A stretch of DNA of 64,000 nt from Kingdonia uniflora (GCA_014058105.1 JACGCM010000325.1:620001-684000), one strand, 5' to 3'. Counted from the first letter of the stretch, positions 46,888-57,060 are shown. The notes: generated by a model from the sequence alone, not told the origin. Program-made: numbers and translations.

Positions 46888-47880
46888 CTGCGTGGAAGGG
46901 TGGGTCGTGTAGATAAAGAAGCTCATGCACACTTATTTTACCATGATAAGTCACTGCCGTCTGATCAAGCATTGGTATGTTATCTGTTTTACCCCCACTA
47001 GATTATCATTAATCATTTTCATCTGGGTTGTCCTCAATATGATTTGTTGTCCTCAATATGATTTGTAGCTCATTATCTTATCGTTAATTTGTAGTTTAGG
47101 TTCAATAACTATTTGAGTTGTTAATTTGTAGGAAAGAGTCACAGCTCTTGAAGAATGTCACAAACTTAGTGAAGGTTTCCAACTTGCAGAGCAAGATATG
47201 GGTATAAGAAGATTTGGGAATATTTTGGGTGAGCAACAGACTGGCGATGCTGGAAATGTAGGCATTGATTTGTTCTTTGAAATGCTTTTTGAAAGCTTGT
47301 CTAAGGTATCTTTCCTTCAGGGCACCTTTTGGATTCACTTCCTTAACTGTTTACTGAAACTGTAAATTTTATGGCGTGTAAGAATGAAAATCTTTTTCAA
47401 TGAAATGGCATTTCCACGAAAACTAGTTATGGATTTCTATTTTACTTTATTTAGTTGGACACTGAGACTTGAAGGAAACAATTATAAACTATAATTTGCT
47501 GCAACAAATAAGAAATTTGTAAAAAATAAAGGGTACTCAAATCTATCCCACCATCAAATTTTCTCTCCCTAGATTCTGTAAATAAAATTTTTATCTAAAT
47601 ATTTTCCTTCAAATTTCACAAACCAACCAAAGCTATAGTTATAAATATGACTCCCACTTACCCTTTAAATGGTGACCTTCCTTTATTTGATCTCTTGGTT
47701 TATACATAATATATGTATATAGGCGTACACATTTCAGTGTCTGTTGTCTCTTGTAGCATAATATAAAACAATATCAGGACTGTGATTATTATTTAGTTGT
47801 TTCTCAGGTTGAGGATCATCGCCTAGTCTCAGTTCCTTATCAGACTCTGCATGTATCTACAAAAATTTCATGCTATGGAC
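46888..47880 (+). pseudogene. TRCF/Mfd-like chloroplast DNA helicase fragment (three exons)
   Basis: Exon A (46888-46974) reads LRGRVGRVDKEAHAHLFYHD and on to SDQAL. Exon B (47132-47305) reads ERVTALEECHKLSEGFQLAE, DMGIRRFGNILGEQQTGDAG and NVGIDLFFEMLFESLSK. Exon C (47808 to about 47880) reads VEDHRLVSVPYQT. These follow the end of the helicase domain and the C-terminal region of plant TRCF-like helicases (At3g02060 type). In bacteria Mfd removes stalled RNA polymerase at DNA damage. QLRGRVGR is helicase motif VI. Intron borders are canonical: GTATGT (46975), TTTGTAG (47131), GTATCT (47306), TTCTCAG (47807). The first 80% of the gene is missing, so it is a captured genomic fragment. Confidence 0.85.
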
Positions 47881-48000
47881 TAAATAGAATAGTATGAATG
47901 TTTCTCTATTATATGGTATCCACCTCAATTAAGTCACTTTAGTCTACACTGACGTGATTTTTATTTGATTTTTGTGGTGTTTTTAGATAATATTTTTGTG
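47881..48000. other. Short spacer, no gene
   Basis: AT-rich junction between the helicase fragment and the second leader repeat. Confidence 0.4.
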
Positions 48001-48670
48001 GTGATTCACAAAATCTTTTAACTACAAGGAATTAGAAGTTGTTAATTGAATAGAATCGAGGGATTTCAAGCATGACATTATGAACCAAACCCTAGTCCCG
48101 ATTTCTCTCTACAATCTAGGTCACATCTTATTTTTTCTCTGCAATTCTCATCATCTACGATTTTCATTGCCGTAATTTTTCTCTACAATTTGATTTTGAT
48201 TCAAGGCACCCATTTTGTTAGATTGGATTTTTGGGAACTTCAAGTCAATTTGATTGGGGATTCATGGTGTAGACGCCAAATCTGATCCCTATTATAGCCA
48301 CCATTGGCGTCATCATCAACCATACCTTATTCCCAATCCGGTTTGGAAAGGTTTTTGTGTTATGGGTTTATGGAAAATACTTGATTTGGCTAACACAAAT
48401 AGATTCTGGCAAAATTGGAGCTTTTACTTTCCCATTCACACCGCCCACGTACATTTCCCAAGCCTTTTATCGCTTATGCCATCTCTTTTACAAGGTAAAT
48501 TAAGTAACCTCTTTATTTCTATGATAGTAAAATATGTTCTTTTTGATCTTCAATTCCTAATTTTTGATGTATTGTATATAGGTAACTTGTAATTCAAACC
48601 GCAGCACAGTTAGAGGCGATTGGATTGTGTATCGATGTAAAGTGTGTAGCGGTGAGTTTGTATTTTAGCT
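48001..48670 (+). repeat. CACTA leader repeat, copy 2
   Basis: A diverged second copy of 35650-36090 (see that entry for shared phrases), in direct orientation about 12.6 kb away. It contains a 112-codon frame (48254-48592) with no known similarity. It may mark the start of a second, non-autonomous CACTA unit. Confidence 0.55.
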
Positions 48671-48829
48671 TGCATTAATCTTTTTTCTTTGCTGAAAATT
48701 GTTTTAATTTCTATTCGATAAAAGAATTACTTTGTGTTAGTGACTTAGTATTGAAAGCATGGTTGTTTATGTCAGTGATGTAAAGTACTTCACGGTTTCA
48801 TTTCAAATTACTAATAGTATATCCAGATC

Positions 48830-50520
48830 TTAGACTGGGGGATTTCTTGGACATGATAAAGAGGATGCTCACATGCATCACTTTAATGGGGAAAGTGTGG
48901 CTGAGTGGTTTGGTATTTGGTAGATGAAAGTATTCGCAAGGTATAGGAAAATGATTGGTACAGAGATAATGCTAATCTTGATTCCCCTGATAGTAGAAAG
49001 GAACTTTTACTATTAAGGATAAATTTTGGAGCAGTCTCTTTCGTGGTTAGTTTTGGAGACGAGTGAGATTGGCTTTGGGATGATATTACTCCAATTTCCC
49101 TGTCCCTTAGATGATTGGGACCCTTCTTTTATGAGCAATCTCACGAGTAGTGGTTGGAATCCTAATCAAAACGCCTCTCACCTTCTAGCTCAAGCAGGAG
49201 TTAACCTTGCATATATCTTTGTTAATCATGCTGGGACTGATAAGTGTATATACAAGCCTGATTTTTAAGGGAAACTTCTCAACCGAGTCAGGTCGTGAAC
49301 AAATTAGAAAGAAGTTTAAAATTTGCTGGTAGAGTAAGTATTTGTGGAGATCTAACTGTTCTCCCAGGCACTCCAATCTTGCATGGAGAGTTATCGATGT
49401 TAAAGTGCAGACAAAAGGTATCTCTCTAGCCCCAGTGTAGAGTCTGCAAGAAAGAGATGGAGAATGTTCAACATCTTTTTATCCACTGCCCATTCTCTAT
49501 ATATATCTGGAGTTGGTTAAGCTCTCAGTTCATTCTCTGTATCTCAAATTGGTCTCTTATACATATCTTTAAGCTTGCTAGTTCCTTCAGTTCCGATGTG
49601 GAGAACATTTGGGGTAATGGTGTACTTGCCTCAATGTTCAACATCTCTCTATCCACTACCCATTCTCTTAATACATATGAGTTGGTTAAGCTCTCAGTTC
49701 ATTCTCTGTATCTGAAATTGGCATCTTATGCATATCTTAAAGCTTGTTAGTTCCTTCAGCTTCTATGTGGAGAACATTTGGGTTAATGGTATACTTGCCT
49801 GTATTAATGCTATATAGATGTGTAAAAATAAGATAGCTCATGATGAGTGTGCTCCAACTATTAGGTCAGTCATGGCTAATATACACTCCGCAATCCATGA
49901 AGCTGCTACAAATTCTAAGGGTTACATGAAAAAAATTCTTGCATAGATGGATATACAACATAAACTCGAAGTTCCTTTCAAGTACATGAGACCTCCGAGG
50001 ATTAGATCTTGTGTTTGGGAACTCCCCTGGTATGAAGAAGTTAAGATCAACTGTTATGGTTGTAGTCCTTGTAATCCAGATTTCATGGCTGGCTCTGGGG
50101 CAGTGTTTAGGGTTTACACTAGGGAGGTTATTAATGTTCTGACTAAGAATATTGGGGTTCAGATTTCATACTGTATTTAGTGCAACAATATTCTATCTTC
50201 TCTCTTTTCTATTCATGAACATGGATGGACTAAGATCTATCTAGTTTCTGATTTATAGACAGCAATCAAAGCTTTTCAGCATAACAATGTTCCTTGGAAA
50301 CTCCAAGCCTCATGGAGTTCATTTCATCTCAAATGCAGATAAGATTCAAGCACGCACTCCTAGAGGGAGTATAACTTAAGTGTAGATAACAGTGTCAATA
50401 GAGCTGCTAGATTACATCTTCTCACCAAAGAATGGCTTGATGGCAGGCCCTCTTTTTTCAAAAAATTTGGAAGCCCCTTATGTGGAGTACTACAGATTTG
50501 ACTAAATTTATTAAGAGATG
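48830..50520 (+). pseudogene. LINE C-terminal region: zinc-binding RVT domain and RNase H
   Basis: The frame near 49433-49530 reads RVCKKEMENVQHLFIHCPFS, then IYIWSWLSSQF, matching the zf-RVT domain C..C....E...HLF..C..A..IW. The RNase H-like end follows at about 50085-50340: AGSGAVFRVYTREVINVL, IYLVSD, stop, TAIKAFQHNNVPWKLQASW. Upstream, 49026-49268 probably belongs to the RT-to-finger linker. Stops and a 170-bp internal duplication (49461-49800) show decay. It may have jumped into the CACTA or come with captured DNA. Confidence 0.75.
49461..49800. repeat. 170-bp tandem duplication in the LINE fragment
   Basis: GAGTTGGTTAAGCTCTCAGT, TTAGTTCCTTCAG and GTGGAGAACATTTGGG each occur twice, 170 bases apart (for example TTCAACATCT at 49467 and 49637). 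The copies differ at about one base in ten. Confidence 0.85.
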
Positions 50521-51171
50521 ATCATGTACTTTAACTTTGTTACCTAAGTAGGCAGATTTACTGTCATTTTATTTGAGCTTTACAAGGGCTATCTGCAAGT
50601 TCTTTTACTTCTGTTAATATATCTTAATATATTTTCTTACCTTTTGCAAGAAAATAAAAATAAAAATTGAAACCTTGCATTATCTGGAAATTAATATTAA
50701 TTTTACTACCAAATGGAAGATAATCTATCAAACATGGAGGAAGTTAAAACTATATTCGATGCATTGAAAAAGAATGTAAATCAATGCTTCTATAGTTGTC
50801 AACTAACAACGATGTCAATCTGAATATTTAGATGTGCTTTATCAAAACAAATTTTTCTTGCAGATACGAACCAGTAGCATGTTTGGCCCAACCGATATTT
50901 TTGATCACAAGTAAACAAAGGTCCAAAAGGAAGAACCTCCCATTATATGACTATATACTATGGACTTGCTACTTAATTATCTTAAATTTTGTTGGGCAAC
51001 ACTTTTGACATAATGACAACATATAGACATATCTAGTAGTTTCATTTTTGTTCATTGGTATTTCTGCTACAAATTTACAGATATGCAGGTACACATGTGT
51101 ATTCTTCATTAGCTAATTTAGTTTACTAGTTTCATATGCTGATTGTGTTCATTGTTTGTATGTTTATGTAG
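50521..51171. other. No gene recognised
   Basis: AT-rich. A possible small exon at about 50866-50911 (TTGCAG/ATACGAACC to CACAAG/TAAAC) is too short to identify. It may belong to the cyclin D upstream region. Confidence 0.4.
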
Positions 51172-52091
51172 AGAGGGAAAGCTTGGATAACGCAGTTGTT
51201 AGATGTAGCTTGTTAATTCTTAGTAGCCAAAATGGAGGAGATAGAAGTGCCTCTATCTGTAGATTTGCAGTTTCAAAAACATATAGACTTGCTTGAGATG
51301 TTTTTTATATTGTTTGTCATGTGTATATTCCTGAATTGTTATGTGTTTACTTGAAGGTTGAGGAATGCAAGTTCATCTTCGAAGCTAAAACTATACAGAG
51401 AATGAAGCTTCTAGTGTTGAGCACATTGAAGTGGATAATGAGAGCTGTGGCACCTTTCACTTTCATGGACTACTTCTTTCGTAAGAACAATGATGATCTA
51501 CCTCCATCAAGCTCACAAATATCTTGATTAGTTGAGCTCAATTTAAGGCTAACTAGAGGTATTTTTCGTCTCTTCTTTTTCTTCAGAAATCTTTACTCTT
51601 TTGATATGAAATAAAGTATATTGGAGCAAAAGCTTAATCAATGTTGAGTGGGCAATCAATACTGGGATTTAATACTTGGAATTCGAGCCTTCTGAGGTTG
51701 TTGCAACAGTGTCAATATCTGTAATAACGGAAACCAACCTTGACAAGTATGAACCTTACTTCATAAAAAATGTACTAAAGGTAAACTACTCAATTAAACT
51801 AATGCCTTTGCTCATCTTTTTATTATTATCCTAGAAGTGTTTGTATATTGATTAAATGGGGAATTTATTTTGGATATGTAGGAGAGAGTTTTCAAGTATC
51901 TTGAACTTATTCACGAGCTTCAAAGAAGTGCGGCAGTTCAATCTGTGCCCCAGAGCCCAATAGAAGTGTTAGATTTCTCATGCTTGAGCTATAAAAGCGA
52001 GGAGTTACCAACGATGTCAAGTGCAAATTCTTCTCAGGAAGATTCAGATTTTAAGAGGGTGAACCTAAATAAACCATCTGATATGGACTAA
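51172..52091 (+). pseudogene. D-type cyclin fragment (CYCD2/CYCD4-like), four exons to the C-terminus
   Basis: Exon 1 (51172-51270) reads RGKAWITQLLDVAC, stop, FLVAKMEEIEVPLSVDLQ. Exon 2 (51357 to about 51559) reads [20 protein letters not shown] and [20 protein letters not shown], then SSSQIS, stop, LVELNLRLTRG. Exon 3 (about 51663-51780) reads YLEFEPSEVVATVSISV. Exon 4 (51882-52091) reads ERVFKYLELIHELQ, VPQSPIEVLDFSCLSYKSEE and the C-terminal tail. This is the end of the cyclin box, the second cyclin fold and the variable tail. D cyclins activate CDKA to start S phase. The LxCxE-bearing N-terminus is absent. The exon 1 donor has decayed (CAG/TTTC), while the acceptor before exon 4 (TATGTAG) is canonical. 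Confidence 0.88.
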
Positions 52092-52889
52092 GTGGTGAAA
52101 CTCTCAAATTCTGACCCAAGTAGATTAAGTTAAATTCCCACCTTAGATAGATGTGCATTCTCTGACAAAGGAATACCAGAAAATAGACATGGATATGGTC
52201 TTAAGTAATCATGAAGAACAACTCTAAGAAATAAAAATTGTAAGTTTTATATTCTTAATGTCCTCTCTCTCTTACTTTTGATATATGAATCTTTACTTTC
52301 TCTTGATGATCGCGTATTTAATTGTTTTTTCTTCTTCTCTATGTAGATCAACTAAAGATCATGTCTTACATGAAGATGAAAGCAAGATTAGTAAGGATAG
52401 TGTTGAGAGCAGTGAAAATGATGTCCAAGTCTTGGTAGGTTATTGCATCAATGACCAACATTAGCGAGCCATGTTTGTTTCCTTGGTAGTTTAAGCGGAG
52501 AAATAAATGTAGGTGAATCTTCAATTCATTTCTTCTTCCTTTTTTTTTCTCAGGGTAGTTTATGGTTCTATGCTAGTGTCACTCAGTGTTTCTAGATTCC
52601 TTGGTTTTAATTTTATTATAAATACATAGAGATTCGGTTGTAAGGGTGATTGTTATTACACTTGAAATCAACATGTATGACATTACAACATTAATATATG
52701 TTTCTATTTTTTGAAAAGTACTTCACATTGATTTATTTTTAGGTATTTCTATTATTTGAGTATAGTTACAATCTTGTATAAATGTAGGCAGATGGCTACC
52801 TTGCAGCTGAAGTGCCTCATATGCATAGCATGAGATATAAGAGCTGCAGGGCAATTTATTGTTATTATTTTTTTGAATTTCAAATCATT
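52092..52889. other. No gene recognised; possible further captured exon
   Basis: A stretch at about 52346-52436 reads STKDHVLHEDESKISKDSVE in an acidic, Ser-rich frame between an AG (TATGTAG at 52343) and a GT (TTG/GTAGG). It could be an exon, but I cannot name the gene. The rest is AT-rich. Confidence 0.35.
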
Positions 52890-53221
52890 AACATCGCTTT
52901 TACGGTGATGTAGATTTTTTTTTTATTATGTATCTATATCATTTTTCACATGACGTTAATTCATCAATTACGTCACTTTTAGCATAACAAGGATACCTAT
53001 ATTACGTCATTTCTTAGCTGATGTAAAAATGTACCTATTATGTCACTTTTAAATGACGCGAATAAACATAAATTATTTAATGAAATAACACTTTTAACGT
53101 CAATTTTTTAACATAAAAATATCATTGCAAAAGTGACGTAAATGCATAGTACTAACCAAGTCGCCTTGGTCAACGCCGCTTGCAAAAGTGACGTTATTTC
53201 TTTTTCACATCAGTTTTTTAG
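52890..53221 (+). repeat. CACTA right subterminal repeats
   Basis: About eight copies of ACGTCACTTTT or its complement AAAAGTGACGT (near 52950, 52967, 53009, 53037, 53095, 53130, 53187 and 53213). They are spaced 15-60 bases apart and lie in both orientations. They match the left-end motif and are the expected binding sites for the TNPA-type protein. Confidence 0.75.
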
Positions 53222-53250
53222 TGACATAAATACCCGTATTTGTTGTAGTG
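53222..53250 (-). repeat. CACTA right terminal inverted repeat
   Basis: Reverse complement CACTACAACAAATACGGGTA, pairing with 35253-35281. It is followed by AGG, near-matching AAG at the left. Confidence 0.85.
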
Positions 53251-53402
53251 AGGACTCGTCTTCGAGGGACACCATGGGGTTTAAAGGCTTCTTACATATG
53301 CTAAATGCAATCGCAAGTTCTGCGAAAGTAGTTTTCTTTCTTAGTTTAATTTTATTTCTTTATTTTACTCGAGATGAGCAAAATGGTAAGTTTAGGGGTA
53401 TT
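53251..53402 (+). mobile_element. Athila-like 3' internal end and polypurine tract
   Basis: Directly after the CACTA, a frame reads GFLHMLNAIASSAKVVFFLS with a hydrophobic run. It then reaches TGGTAAGTTTAGGGGTATT (53384-53402) just before the 3' LTR. A purine-rich TAAGTTTRGGGG block before the LTR suits Athila. The hydrophobic stretch could be a vestige of the distal env-like region, but it is too short to assign. Confidence 0.5.
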
Positions 53403-54095
53403 TGATAGGAGTAGAAATACATGGAATTAATACGCCTAAAATTATCATTTTTATACTCCTAATTTCTTATATTATAATGTTAGTATCTTTTCTTCATTTT
53501 CAGACATTTATCGCTGCTAGAACTAATAAGTAGAAAAGACAGCTAATTTAATGTATAAAGAGCAAAGCATCTCCAACAGTCTCTCAGGTGCAAGGTTGAT
53601 GTCTACATTCAATGTACTTATATATTTACTCTGAAGAATGAAGAAGATGAAGGACTTTACAAGGATTATCTTGAGAAGACTTATCTAGATAAGAGATAAA
53701 ATAGAAATAAGATAGAGCTTGTCTCATCTTAGAGATAAAATTTCAAGAGTGTAAACATGTCTCTCCTATCTCGTATAAATAGGAAAACAATTCCCTGCAT
53801 TTCTCATATCAGATTTGAGTAATAAAGTTTTTTTTTTCTTTCTTTCTCTCTCTCTCTCACTCTCTAATTTTATTTTATGCTTTTAACTTAAGTTGTGAAC
53901 AACACTATTAATGGAGAGCTAGTCTCCTTTGCTTAGGCTAAGGATCAGCCCTCCAGTGAAGTTGGCTAAATTGATATGTTAATAGTAGTTTAGATCTAAA
54001 ATTAATCTTCAATTCCCCGATTTGTAGTTATGAAGAGTTGATCTAGCCATGATACTCTAAGTTACAACGATTATGAGGAAGATATCATATTAGAG
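53403..54095 (+). mobile_element. Athila-like 3' LTR, 3'-truncated
   Basis: It starts TGATAGGAGTAGAAATACAT and matches 28384 to about 29060, including TATAAATA at 53774-53781. Similarity stops near GAGGAAGATATCATATTAG, about 107 bases before Tat-3. The TC-rich tract at 53826-53868 replaces the CA tract of the 5' LTR. Confidence 0.7.
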
Positions 54096-54202
54096 GTCTA
54101 GCTATGTTACCCAATGGCGAGAAAAAATTTGTTAGTAATAATTATTTGTGTTAATACGTGCATCTTAAACTTAGAGTTGATGCATGTGGAGAAATTTGAT
54201 AT

Positions 54203-54824
54203 TGTAGGGACCCATCCCTTGATCTCACCTAAAATTTAGCTATCACCAGTCTGAAATACCTTCATCTCAGACTCACATATTTTTAATATGACTTCTCCAA
54301 TCAACATTTCAACCTACTCTACAAACTGGTGAAAAACGTGGGTCGAACTTCAAATCGAAAAACCTTATCCAGTCAAAGATACCTGCCTCTCACAAACTCG
54401 TCAGTTAGTCAATTAACCAGCACTAGCCACATTGTTCAGAGAATGTGCCCCAACACGATAAAAAACTGCGGAGAAGGCCTATATAAAGGAGAAGTTCGAG
54501 AAGAGACAAGGTCCAGAAAAATTATACAAGAGATCACCAAGAAACTACTTATTATAGATTCTCATAAACATTCAAACTTCTTAGTTACAAGGTTTAAACA
54601 TTTTTACATTCAGAGATCACTTGTAATAAGATATCCACCTCAAGCAATAAAGAAACTTTTACAAAAATCCTCCACTCGAGATAATGGTTTCTTACCTATT
54701 CAGAGGTTTTCCACACCAAAATTACTTTTGTCATTTATTGCTTTCCATTAGAATATTGCAGTAGGTTAATTGGTGTGATAAAAAATTCCAAGCCATTTCG
54801 AGCTTACAGAATTTGGCCATTACA
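54203..54824 (+). mobile_element. Tat-3 5' LTR (622 bp)
   Basis: From TGTAGGGACCCATCCC to TTGGCCATTACA, two bases before the primer site. TATATAAA at 54480-54487 is the likely promoter. The 140-codon frame at 54329-54751 inside the LTR resembles no protein. Confidence 0.75.
54480..54487 (+). promoter_or_regulatory. Tat-3 LTR TATA box
   Basis: TATATAAAGG about 280 bases into the LTR. Confidence 0.5.
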
Positions 54825-54826
54825 TT

Positions 54827-54843
54827 TGGCGCCGTCTGTGGGA
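54827..54843 (+). promoter_or_regulatory. Tat-3 primer binding site
   Basis: TGGCGCCGTCTGTGGGA, the form common in Tat elements, two bases after the LTR end. Tat-1 has the mutated equivalent. Confidence 0.8.
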
Positions 54844-55489
54844 AAGATTGCATTTTCACAATATCCTAAGGCATTTGTTCACTACAATTTTCAATCATGG
54901 CTACTTCAAGATGACCGGCTGCAAAAATCTTGCTCTATGCTTCAATGGAGCTGGGGCAACTTTACGGGCAAATCTCAATGTCGAAACCGAGAAGCGCGTC
55001 GTGCTCGAACTTCAGTTAACTAAGGATTGGGAGCTCCATGGGAAAGAGCTCCACATAGAACGACAAGCTCGCTTGACAATACTCAAACGATATGAAGACC
55101 AAATGATAATAATGCAGACTGCCCTGGAGGCTCTGTAAAATACTCAGCGGGCTCTTCCAATAAGAGGTCACGATCAGTTGCCAGAGACCTTCCATGTTTC
55201 TGCAAGGGAAAAATTGGGACCTCGAGGAGTCGCCATTAAAGCTATTTTCAGGAATCTTCAACACAAACCACAGCCCTTCTTACATTTGGGGGGTGAAGTT
55301 CAGTTCAAAGCCAGTCGGGGTCATAAATTTTTTTTTCTGTCAAGAGGAAGAACAATGACCTTAACATCTAGATCCAGCATGAGATCGCTTGAGTGAAGGT
55401 ACTGGTACTCATCATCCACAACCTGCCCGTCCAGCGATTAAACCAATACATTATTACGTTACGAAAGAGCATATGGACCAATGAATTAA

Positions 55490-56630
55490 GGAGATGATCG
55501 AAGCACAAGTCCTGGGTACTGCCAGCGACATCACAGAATTACAAGGAAGTCTGATTGCCAAAGAACTATTCGATATAGAGATACTGAAGGGTTCCATACT
55601 CCAAAAATTTGTAAATACAAAGGTACCAACCCGATGGAGCACATTCAACAGTACCATGATTCATTGGGGTTGTACTCCAATCTCAACCACATTCTCTGCC
55701 GTCTGTTTGCCGCAAGTCTGCAGGAGGAGCCACTCTGATGGTTCCACTCTCTCCTTGAGGACTCCATATATACATTCAACCAGCTGCAGAAACAGTTCAT
55801 CAAGACATATGCTCACAACAGGGACAAAGATGAGAATTTATATTCTCTTATCAGTCTCAAACAGTCATACAGAGAGAAGCTTAAGGCTTTTGTGAAGAGA
55901 TTTTTAGGGCTCGCTCGTAAAGTGAATAACCTCGATTAGAAAATAGTTGCTACTACTTTCACCAACTCGCTCTAGCTCGACTACAAGGCCAAAGAACACC
56001 TCTTCCTCAACGAACCTGCAACCTTGGAGGATATGATCACCAAGGTCAATAGTTACGTCAACCTGGAGAGGATGATGTCTGAGCGACAAAAATCTACTAA
56101 ATCCGTCCTCACCACCAAAGGTCCATCTATAGATTGAAACACTGAACCAAAGGAGGAACGAGGAGATCAGAAGTACACCAAGGGCAACACTGGCTACCCT
56201 CAGAAAGGCGGTCTACCAAACAAACCCATCCTCTCAAAGATGAACGTTCGGATCTTTACAATTTTTCTACTACTTTTGAAGGATAAGCTTTACCGCGTCT
56301 CTCAACCACTAGAACCAATCGATAATTGACCATATTGCCTACATCATAAGGTAAACCATCATTCTACTGATAATTTCTATACTTTACAGAGGTTGCTCAA
56401 GTAGATTTTTAAAGAGGGACGGATGTTCGAATATATTGTCGACCTAGAACTATACAAAGATGACAGCTATAAGAAGCAGCTTGAAGTTATTCAGGTCAAT
56501 GATCAAGCTGAGGAGAAGCCTCTTTACCATATGCACCACAACAACATGATTGAAATCAATCGGATTACCAATTCTAACAGATCCAAGCGCAATAAATTAT
56601 CAGAATCCTGCGATCTCACACCTCAAGACA
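55490..56630 (+). pseudogene. Tat-3 gag
   Basis: Blocks in order: an N-terminal part IAKELFDIEILKGSILQKFV (55555), GTNPMEHIQQYHDSLGLYSN (55625), LKQSYREKLKAFVKRFLGLA (55857), KEHLFLNEPATLEDMITKVN (55993) and the nucleocapsid-like YCLHHKVNHHSTDNFYTLQR (56330). The final motif keeps Cys and His of the Tat zinc block but has Phe for the last Cys. A frame change near 55610 and several stops break it. 54840-55490 upstream holds a poorly conserved leader or N-terminal part with two overlapping frames that I cannot assign. Confidence 0.75.
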
Positions 56631-56639
56631 AAAAAGCCA

Positions 56640-57060
56640 AACTTCTTCCTGAGTCAAGCAATCACCGACTTGGGATTTCCTTCAAAGATTGCGATACTAG
56701 CCATGTCAAATTTCTACATCATGATGTATTAGTAATAATGCTCAAAATGAAGAAGTTTATCATGCATACGATGATGATCGATACTGGAAGTGGTATTGAG
56801 ATTTAATTTTAGAGAACAATCAACCAAATGGGTTTGGTAGATCAAGTTATTCAGAGTGATACCGATATCAGTGGGTTCAATGGTTCTAGAGAAGAACAAG
56901 TAGGAAAGATCATTTTACTTATCGCCATAGGACCAGCCACCATCGACGTCATCTCCTATATCATTAACGCCAAATCTCGTTATCTCAGGATTATGGGCCA
57001 CTGCTGGATTCACAACATGGAAGCAATAGCTTCCCCCTATTATCAGGCACTCTGATTCAA
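56640..57060 (+). pseudogene. Tat-3 aspartic protease
   Basis: HHDVLVIMLKMKKFIM, then MIDTGSGIEI with an intact DTG active site, a stop, DISGFNGSREEQVGKIILLI, ATIDVISYIINAKS and RIMGHCWIHNMEAI. The last corresponds to the AILGRPWLH.M block. Two stops after DTGSGIEI prevent function even though the catalytic triplet survives. Confidence 0.8.

Larger units (their letters stand above)
35253..53250 (+). mobile_element. CACTA (En/Spm) transposon, ~18.0 kb, carrying host gene fragments
   Basis: The left end is CACTACAAGAAAATATT. The right end, reverse-complemented, is CACTACAACAAATACGG, so 13 of the first 14 bases match. Both ends are followed by subterminal ACGTCACTT-type repeats. The 3-bp flanks are AAG (35250-35252) and AGG (53251-53253), one mismatch from a CACTA 3-bp duplication. 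Inside are transposase genes TNP2 (plus) and TNPA-like (plus), and pieces of phosphofructokinase, cullin, TRCF helicase, LINE and cyclin D. All genes are broken, so it is immobile unless activated from elsewhere. Confidence 0.85.
28384..54095 (+). mobile_element. Athila-like Ty3/gypsy element split by a CACTA insertion
   Basis: The 5' LTR is 28384-29526, followed by a tRNA-Asp-type primer site, leader, gag and protease. The 3' LTR (53403 to about 54095) is homologous to the 5' LTR. Between them lies the CACTA element 35253-53250. RT, RNase H and integrase were not found, so the element was already deleted. Removing the CACTA leaves about 7.7 kb. The Athila assignment rests on the PBS, the gag and protease motifs and the TAAGTTTAGGGG tract. 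Confidence 0.65.

Noticed and set aside
48254..48592. 112-codon plus-strand frame
   Set aside because: It lies in the duplicated leader; copy 1 does not preserve it and no similarity is evident.
54329..54751. 140-codon frame
   Set aside because: It lies wholly inside the Tat-3 LTR U3/R region and is not a known LTR-encoded protein.
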